Shown: piece after piece, positions 56,271 to 64,000 of the stretch
Position numbering within the stretch: the stretch's first letter is position 1
How the letters are laid out: the number at the start of each line of letters is the position of its first letter
Assembly: GCA_002914845.1 (NCBI GenBank)
Contig: JXTC01000255.1
Span: forward strand, 124,001-188,000
Length of the DNA: 64,000 bases
Reading direction: 5' to 3'
Source of the DNA: Trema orientale
Taxonomy: Eukaryota; Streptophyta; Magnoliopsida; Rosales; Cannabaceae
Program-made: the position numbers and the translations under genes
The notes under the pieces: model-generated
The model's input: the letters and a program-made list of their open reading frames with translations, nothing else
What the model was told of the DNA's origin: nothing
Database searches by the model: none

Positions 56271-57993
56271 GGGATTATAATTACATTACAAGTATTATAA
56301 TTAACTATAATAAGTGTATTAATTATAATCGCCATTAATAGATTCGCATGTCAAGTGAGGTACAACATTTTTTCCCCCCTCTCTACTCGAAATACACACT
56401 CCATTATGCTTCATAATATATTGAATATAAAACTTTTAACAACGATCCGTTAATCAAGCAACATTTATCAATGAGACGATGAAAAAAGAGGCCGAATAAG
56501 ATCAATGAATCCGCATGTAAAACTATAAAGCAGTAACACACGAAACTAGACGAGAAGATAGGCCTAACACACATAGCTTAACAATTTAAGTCCACGACAA
56601 ACGAGAATAAACCATTTTACTTGTATAAAATGAATAGATCAATTAACAGGGCTTAAACAAAATACAACCCTCTTAATATTTTTTTCTGGTGAATGCCCTC
56701 TTTTAAGTTTTAATTTTATTATAAAGATAAAAATACCCCCAACACTTATCACATGAGGGTCTAAATCTAGCTTAACACTTATCACATCAGGATTGTTTAT
56801 CGCTGCTCAAAACTTTTGTCTAATTCTCCTAACTCAACATTCAATTTTAATTTCTTTTTTCTTTTTATCTAGTCGAGCTCTTGACTTGAGGATATATAAA
56901 TCCTTTGACAATTTTTTTTAAAAAAGTTTATTTACATAAAAACAATTAAGAGTAGTGTATTTTCTAATAAAAACTAATAGTAGTAATGTATTTCCTATAA
57001 CTAACTATAAAAAATGGTGTATTTCACCTAATTTCCCAAAAGCATAAGCCCTTCAAAACACTTCAAAACAGAAAAGTAACAAGAGAAAAATAAATCCTCA
57101 GCAGTCTTATTTCTCGAAATGGCATAAACCCTTCAAAACCAAGAAGTAACAGGAAAAGAAAAACCTCAGCAGTTTTACAGCCATAGCGCCAGGGCCTAAC
57201 ATAAACATGCACCATTGTTCATACAGCAGCTTTACGGGTCATATATATTAGGATATGTGAGCGTGATCCACCCCAGTACTTGGGGTCCGACTGGACCACA
57301 TCAGCAAGAGAACAAGCCGAAAAATCAATTTAATACCGGAATAAGGATCCCAATTACCACACATAAAACCCAGATGCTAAATTCCTGTGTTTGTTAGCCA
57401 AATTGTTAACAATCTTTTCAAGTCGTAAGGTAACTACACATCTTTGCGTTTAAACTCATATCAAGGCAACATAAGAAAAGGAGAAATACTGGACAAGAAC
57501 ACAAAATTCCATATAGCTTGGTTCCAATTGAAAAAATAATAATAATAATAATAAAACAAAAAACAACCAACCAACTAGTGCAGAAAAATAAAGGATATGT
57601 AGGTGTATGTATTTAAGGCACAAACAATAAAAGTTTCTCCACTTGCACGAACTAGCACTTTTAACACCAAAAAGTATCCAACTTCAGAATGGACATAGAT
57701 CCAACAACTTTGCTCATGTAAGCAGAACAATCAACACATACATAATGAAGGCTCATAAGTATTGATTTCCTCAACAACTATTAATATTTAATTTCCAAGT
57801 TCAACCACAAAGCAAGTGTCCCAAAAGAAAAAGAAAAAGAAAAAGCAGACCAAAAATCAGGCTGGCAAGAGAAATAATGTCAAAAATAAGAAACCAGCTT
57901 CCCCATCCTTGTAAGCTATCTAGTAACTACTTGATGCCACCAAGGAACCTCATAATCCAAGCTTATGCCACCAAGGAACCTCATAATCCAAGC
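56271..57993. other. intergenic DNA and 3' flank of eS30
   Basis: AT-rich, no gene. An imperfect direct repeat of about 60 bp lies at 57042-57108 and 57121-57178 (cataa-cccttcaaaac, then cctcagcagt). A short repeat of cacttatcacat occurs at 56742 and 56779. An (AAT)n-like run lies at 57533-57553. The last few hundred bases probably include the eS30 3' UTR. Confidence 0.45.

Positions 57994-57995
<2 letters not shown>
57934..57995. repeat. 31-bp exact tandem duplication at the eS30 stop codon
   Basis: 57934-57964 and 57965-57995 are identical and head-to-tail (each starts atgccaccaaggaacctcat). The downstream edge of the second copy overlaps two bases of the eS30 stop codon, so the duplication extends only the 3' UTR and leaves the protein unchanged. 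Confidence 0.95.
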
Positions 57996-58614
<619 letters not shown>

Positions 58615-58925
58615 GGTTGACTGCAAAAGCTGCTCTTGACGCCGAAGAAAGAGAAAGATGGAACTGGCGTTGTGGCAGCTTCTTCTGTTTTGAAATTAGG
58701 GTTTTTCTCAGGGGAGAGGACTATTTAAAGGAAGTTTATTTCGCCAAATACGCTGTCGTTTTACTGAGTAAAACTTTCTTTAAAAAATTTGAATACCCAA
58801 AATACCCTCCATCCCCAAAACTAAACTAAGCTAAATGGCAATCTTGTCTACAGGATTCTCTCTCTCTTTCCCTCCCTCCGACTGGTTGTGAGGCTCCAGT
58901 TTTGGCCCAAAAACCAGCTCAGGAA
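58615..58925. promoter_or_regulatory. shared 311-bp bidirectional promoter of eS30 and the RNA methyltransferase
   Basis: The two genes start divergently 311 bp apart. A telo-box (AAACCCTAA on the eS30 strand) lies at 58696-58704, within about 90 bp of the eS30 start; telo-boxes are typical of plant ribosomal-protein promoters and leaders. A TATA-like tatttaaa lies at 58722-58729. A site II-type motif (TGGGCC, in ggccca) lies at 58904-58909 near the other gene. A CT-rich run is present at 58857-58880. Confidence 0.65.
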
Positions 58926-61900
58926 ATGGCGACCATGCCGAGTCACGGCCTCAGGCACTTGTCTACCACGCACCCATGGTTGAAAACTTTTCGTTTTACT
59001 ACCTCGTTTGCTTCTTTGGCTTCCTCTTTCACCGAAGACTCAGAGCAAGACGAGTCCAACTCCGCCAGCTCGTCTAATACAAAGCCCAGCTCGTATTTTC
59101 CGAAGCGAGGCCAGACGCTGGAACTGGTTTGTGAGTCCCTGGCTTTCAAAGGGAAGGGTCTATGCAAGGTGGCGGATACTGGGTTTATTGTATTGTGTGA
59201 CCGTGCACTCCCCGGTGAGCGCTTCATTGGGCGTGTCACTCGTAAGAAGGGGAACTACGCTGTGGTATGAAGTTTCTGAATCCTATGGCTTGTTAGAAAA
59301 TGTAAAAGGAAAAGTGGGTTCTGTTTGGTTGGTGAGAAAAAGTAAGAAAAGAAACTGAAAATGTAATCTGGGTCTTATCTGTCTGCTGCTTTTGGTTTCG
59401 AAACCAAGCAATTTATGTTAACCGGTCGAATTGTGCTGACTGTGAATGAATGCTTTGTTATGAATTGAGAATGATGGGGAAGTTAGCTTTTGTGAATTAA
59501 CAATCAAATCTCAGTTAATATATACCCTGCTGAAGGAAAATGAATGAATTAAGTAAATCCTATTGATCATCTGGATAAGTTCATACCATTATTCATATGC
59601 GTGTGTTCATTTGCATGAAGTTTTATATGATCGAATTAAGTAACAGAAGCGAGAAGTTGGGTTCATAAGACATCATAACTTGACACTGTAATCCTTGATA
59701 GAAGTTGCTCTCGTATAGGACTGGTTATGAAATACCATATGGCATTAATTTCCAAACCTTCTCCTAGCTAGTATTTTCTATTTATTTAAGGGGGGATGAT
59801 AGCGGCATTCCTTTGGGGTCCAAAGTGCAGGTGACTAAGGTAAAGACAACATCTCCTCATAGGGACTTTGTAGATGCTCCTTGTGAGTACGCTTCTTACT
59901 GTGGAGGGTGTAAAACGCAAAATTTGTCATATGAGGCACAACTCCGAGCCAAGGAGTATCAAGTCCATGATTTGATGATACATATTGGAAAATTTTCCCA
60001 GTTGGAACTGGAATCTATAAGCATCATGAAGCCTATTGTTCCCTGCGATATCCAGTTTCATTACAGGAATAAGGTTAGTTGGTAACGTAAAACCTTGTAC
60101 TTTTGGTTAGTTTTTTTGCTCTTGTGAGTAACCTCTACGAATTCTGTTTTATTACTGGCATGAGATTACCAGATGTTAAAAAAAAAATTCTTATTTGATA
60201 GTTTCCTTTTCACAGATGGAGTTTTCGTTTGGTTCTGAAAAATGGCTACCTAGAGAATCATTTGTAGAGAAACATGAGGGAAATAACAACTATGCACTTG
60301 GACTGCACGCTCCTGGTTTTTTCGATAAGGTTCTAAATGTCAACAAGTGCTTGCTGCAAAGTGAGCCTGCCAATATGGTAATTTCTGCTGTACTTGTATA
60401 ATACAATGATTGTTTATTGCTAATTAAAAGGAAAAAAAATACAATAGCTCTGGTGTTCTTTCGCAAGCCACCGTGCCTAGCATATGCCAATAAGATGAAG
60501 AGCCCCTTCTCCGTAGCTTTCATTGGGATGAATCTTGTCATGCTAAAAAGCATGGTGCCCAACATCATGTCAAATATGTTAAGATGATGTATAGTTATGT
60601 ACGTACTAATTTATTTACATGATAATTTGTAGGTTAAGTGCTATTTCTTGACAAAATATTTCATAAATCCATCTCCTGCTTGTTTTTACCCAATTATTAC
60701 CATAATTGCTGTTGAGTAGTGGTACCACTACTACCGTTTGTTATTGGCATCAGGGGACTTGTATTGACCTATATTTTTTTTTGACTTATGTATCAATTCT
60801 ATAGGTTCTGGCTGCTATCCAAGATTGTTGGAGAGATGCAGATCTAGGTCTATGTCCTTATAACGTTCGCTCTCATATTGGTTTTCTTAAGCATCTAATG
60901 CTAAGAACTGGAAGGTATAATAGGTTGTTTTTTTTTTTTTTTTTTTTTAAATGTCAATCGAAAGCGTTTTCTTAAAGATTGGTGAATTAGATCTCAGACA
61001 AATGAAACAGATAATTTGAAATTGATCTGCGACTGCATTGTGTATATTTTTGGAAAAAAAGAGCATTTCTTTAATACTTCCATAAACTGAAAATATAAGT
61101 ACGATTGTGCTCTAACTTGTTTGTCTAATTTAGACAATGCACACGTGTCTATGGTGTACTATGAATTTTCGGACTTATCTGAAAGTGAATCTCTTGTATC
61201 ATATTATGGTTAATGTACATGTTCCGCTTTGAATTTCACGCATTATTTTTAGTAAAATTGTATGCCTTTTGAACTAAACAGTTGAAGCTGTAATTTATTA
61301 TCCCAGGAATTTGAAGACTGGTCTTCCTGAACTCATGGTTAATTTTGTGACCTCGTCTTATAAGCCAGAACTGCTGAAGCCTCTAGTTGAAAGAGTTTCA
61401 GCTATCCCTGAAGTGGTTTGTTTGGCAGATTTCTCACTTAATTAAAACGTTTAATTCCTTTGTCTTTTCTCTCTTTTTCCTCTCTAAATTGTGTGTTCTA
61501 TCAGCCAACAAACACTTGTTGAGTTACTTTTGAATTACCTTCCATATTATCGTCATTTTTTACTTGTTTCCTATTCTTCTCTAAATTCTTCCTAAATTTC
61601 TCTCTTTCTCTTCTTTCTCTCATCTATTCTAAATTTCACTCTTGTTCTACATCACTTAGTTCATGTTGTGAATGATTGATAGGTGAGTGTCATGAATAAT
61701 GTTAATACTTCTGTTGGTAACACATCTGTGGGTGAGGTGGAATACACTTTGTATGGGAAACCGAATATCACAGAAACCTTAAGAGGGCTTACATTTCAAA
61801 TATCAGCCAACTCCTTTTTCCAGACAAATACTCGACAGGTATGTAATATGACTAACACTAAGCTGTCCCCTATTTTCTTATACTTTGTTCCAAAACTAAT

Positions 61901-62811
61901 CACTTGAATTTGGTTAGTTTGTTTATGATGCCAATTGCATAAAATCTTTAAACTTTTAGGCTGAAGTTTTATATAGACTTATAGAGGAGTGTGCTGATCT
62001 CAGAGGAGATGGCTCAGAGATTGTTCTTGACCTGTTTTGTGGGACTGGGACCATTGGTCTTACTCTTGCACAAAGGTTAATTTCTTCTCTGTTCATTTGA
62101 TTTAACAGTCATGTGCTACCAAATTTGATAGTCTTTCGTATTTGGGGTTGTATCTCAATGTCAGGGTCAAACGTGTTTATGGATATGAAGTAGTTGCTCA
62201 AGCAATCTCAGATGCTCGTCTGAATGCCAAGCTGAATGACATCCATAACGCAACATTTGTGCAAGGGGATCTGAATAAAATTGATGAAAGTTTTGGGAAC
62301 AATTTTCCTAGACCTGATATTGTTATTTCAGGTTAAGTAGCATTCATAATTCCTTACTGTCCTTAAGTTTGTATTTAAATCTTGCATTTGAAAAGAAGCA
62401 GGGCAGATGTAGGGGATTCGCTGGTTTCCATAGCGAATTTGTCTTCTTTTTTCAGCCTTTGTAAATTGTTGCAAACCATGCAGATCCAAATCGACCTGGA
62501 ATGCACATGAAGTTGATTAAATTCCTCCTGAAGCTTAAGGCGCCGCGCATAGTTTACGTATCATGTAATCCTGCAACCTGTGCTCGTGACCTTGATTACC
62601 TCTGTCATGGATTGGTATGTCTTCCCTCTTTGTGACTAGCTCTCACTTCTTTGATTTTCAGCCATATGATTGAATCGAAACTTTTGTGCAGCCAGAGAAG
62701 AATATAAGAGGCTGTTACAAGCTAAAGAGTTTGCAGCCAGTAGACATGTTTCCACACACTCCTCATATCGAATGCGTGTGTTTACTGGAGCTCTGTGATA
62801 ATCCCAGTTAA
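58926..62811 (+). CDS. TrmA/RlmD-type RNA (uracil-5-)-methyltransferase
   Basis: Ten exons: 58926-59264, 59831-60073, 60216-60377, 60805-60914, 61307-61415, 61683-61838, 61960-62075, 62165-62331, 62484-62614, 62692-62811, all GT-AG, giving 550 aa. It transfers a methyl group from SAM to C5 of a uridine in tRNA or rRNA. Order: an S/T/R-rich N-terminus (1-50) that looks like an organelle transit peptide; a TRAM RNA-binding domain (~60-118); an Fe-S-type Cys set, C131-x5-C137-x2-C140 and C239; FFQTNTRQ (366-373); the SAM motif DLFCGTGTIGL (397-407); DPNRPG (468-473); and the nucleophile C495 in SCNPATCARD. Length and layout agree with Arabidopsis At3g21300-like proteins. The real ATG is at 58926; the frame upstream opens only with TTG. 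Which RNA it modifies is not known. It is divergent from eS30. Confidence 0.94.
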
Positions 62812-63866
62812 TATCAAGCATGTCATGATTATTAATGTTCAAACTCCTTAGGGAAAGGGTGATTGTTGCTGGTTGAAAGAGATCCAAACCATTTGCAAAT
62901 TTTATCAGTTTTGGTATTTGTAAAATCATTTAATTGGATAGATTAAAGGGAGGTGAAAGGCTAGAAAAATTGAGCTGTTATAACTTATACAGTGTGACTA
63001 AATATCAATGAAGCAATTACTCTTCTTTTCTTCTTTTCTTTTTTTCGAAAGGAATTACTCTTCTTTTCTTGATACCGATTTGCATATCAAACACTACTTG
63101 TGCCCAACCAAGACATTGAATGTTGCATCTTACAGCCTTTTTCTAAATGCGATTACGCAGGAGTCAACTATTATACAAAAGATGTCCTTTATGTTGGTTC
63201 TTATTCGTGTATGCTGTCTAACGCAGATTTCATCTTTTAGTTTGATTGAATATTATGTAAGGTATCTGTTGGTTATTATTATAGCTTATAGCATGTGAGG
63301 TGATAGCCATAGATTTTAAAAAAAAATTAGAAATCTAATATCACACAAACACATAACGCAGCGGAAATAACAAGATCGTACTCGTAAATTTAGAAGGAAA
63401 AAGATCTAACCTCTTGTAAACCGTTGCCGATGCTGACGGAAGAACGATGCGAGTTATCCCACTCCAAAGTCTTCCGGACGACCTGCTTTCTATACCGTAT
63501 TCGGTGCGTGGTCACCTTATACGCTACAAGAGAAATGATTAGAAGCCGGAAATAAGAAATTAAAAACTAACGCAATAACAAGAATAATTTCTTGTCACTT
63601 AGCTTTTAATTTATATGCATGATTTTTCTTTCTGTCTAGAGAATTATGATTACTGAAAACTCTCAAGAAAAACTGTATGTTCTTATTTTTCTTGGGAAAT
63701 TATTTTTCTCTGGGTGCAGAGAAAAATTCTCACTTTGAATTTTTACGTAACTTTTTCTCTGTACAAAAAATTCCTGGACATCTTTCTTTTTAAAGTTAAG
63801 TTTCTAATAGAAAAATATTTGTCCAGATTTGATGTACCAGAGTAATGCCTTATTAGTAGGATTGCA

Positions 63867-63914
<48 letters not shown>

Positions 63915-64000
63915 AGGTTTTTTTTAAAAAAATTGTAACATTTTTTTAAGGGGTTTTTTTAAATTTCAAATTTCAAAATACTTTCCAATAATATTTAATT
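62812..64000. other. 3' flank and AT-rich DNA, possible LTR-like sequence
   Basis: After the methyltransferase 3' UTR, no gene is seen. From about 63340 the text (cacaaacacataacgcagcggaaat, gatgctgacggaagaacgatg) is more GC-rich and resembles the kind of sequence seen near some plant retroelement LTR ends in reverse orientation, but no terminus can be fixed. A run of 43 T lies at 63871-63913, followed by more T-rich and A-rich tracts to the end. Confidence 0.35.
63871..63913 (+). repeat. poly-T tract, 43 bases
   Basis: Uninterrupted T run, then gagg and more T-rich sequence. It could be a reverse-strand poly-A tail of a retroposed sequence, or slippage; no target duplication is recognisable. 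The length in the assembly may be unreliable. Confidence 0.9.

Noticed and set aside
63871..63913. Poly-T tract as the tail of a reverse-strand processed pseudogene or SINE
   Set aside because: No SINE body, retroposed gene or target duplication recognisable next to it.

Overview
This is a nuclear genomic window from a flowering plant, almost certainly a eudicot. The evidence is intron-containing genes with GT-AG junctions, plant-specific families (a jacalin-related lectin, ILR1-like IAA-amidohydrolases, a plant-type eS30 gene without a ubiquitin-like fusion), AT-rich intergenic DNA, nested LTR retrotransposons and several MITEs. The species cannot be fixed from the sequence alone.

Layout. 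1-25,000 is a gene-free nest of retrotransposons: a copia-like LTR with a tRNA-Met primer site (1762-2316), Athila/Tat-type Ty3 remnants with a gag-protease pseudogene (3540-9730), a degraded Ty3 region holding an exact-period 675-bp tandem duplication (9736-12884), a near full-length but dead Ty1/copia element with ~1.6-kb LTRs (12885-21861), and a probable 2.3-kb solo LTR (22461-24782). 25,142-27,468 (minus) is a three-exon jacalin-related lectin whose first coding exon is only the ATG. Two MITEs follow: a CACTA-type element with ATA duplications (27635-27965) and a long-TIR, Mutator-like fold-back element (28683-29223).

29,551-51,241 is a tandem triplet of ILR1-like IAA-amino acid hydrolase genes. 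Copy 1 (29714-32862) is intact and encodes 445 aa with all M20 metal ligands and a C-terminal HDEL. Copies 2 and 3 are pseudogenes; both have lost the start codon and carry frameshifts or stops. The spacers hold two related non-autonomous LTR elements (34421-37849 and 41071-43714) with perfect 5-bp target duplications. They encode a truncated Ty3-type Gag followed by an unrecognised long protein and no pol. The first sits in what was the TATA region of copy 2. A minus-strand copia relic with a fold-back junction lies at 43996-47040.

52,156-55,004 (minus) is a GT14/DUF266 glycosyltransferase (385 aa). 57,994-58,614 (minus) is ribosomal protein eS30 (62 aa), head-to-head across 311 bp with a ten-exon TrmA/RlmD-type RNA m5U methyltransferase (58926-62811, 550 aa, probable organelle transit peptide). 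The end of the window is AT-rich, with a 43-T tract.

The live genes have unrelated housekeeping, hormone-conjugate and carbohydrate roles; nothing suggests an operon-like cluster. The least explained sequence is the pair of gag-only LTR elements and the conserved post-Gag protein they share.
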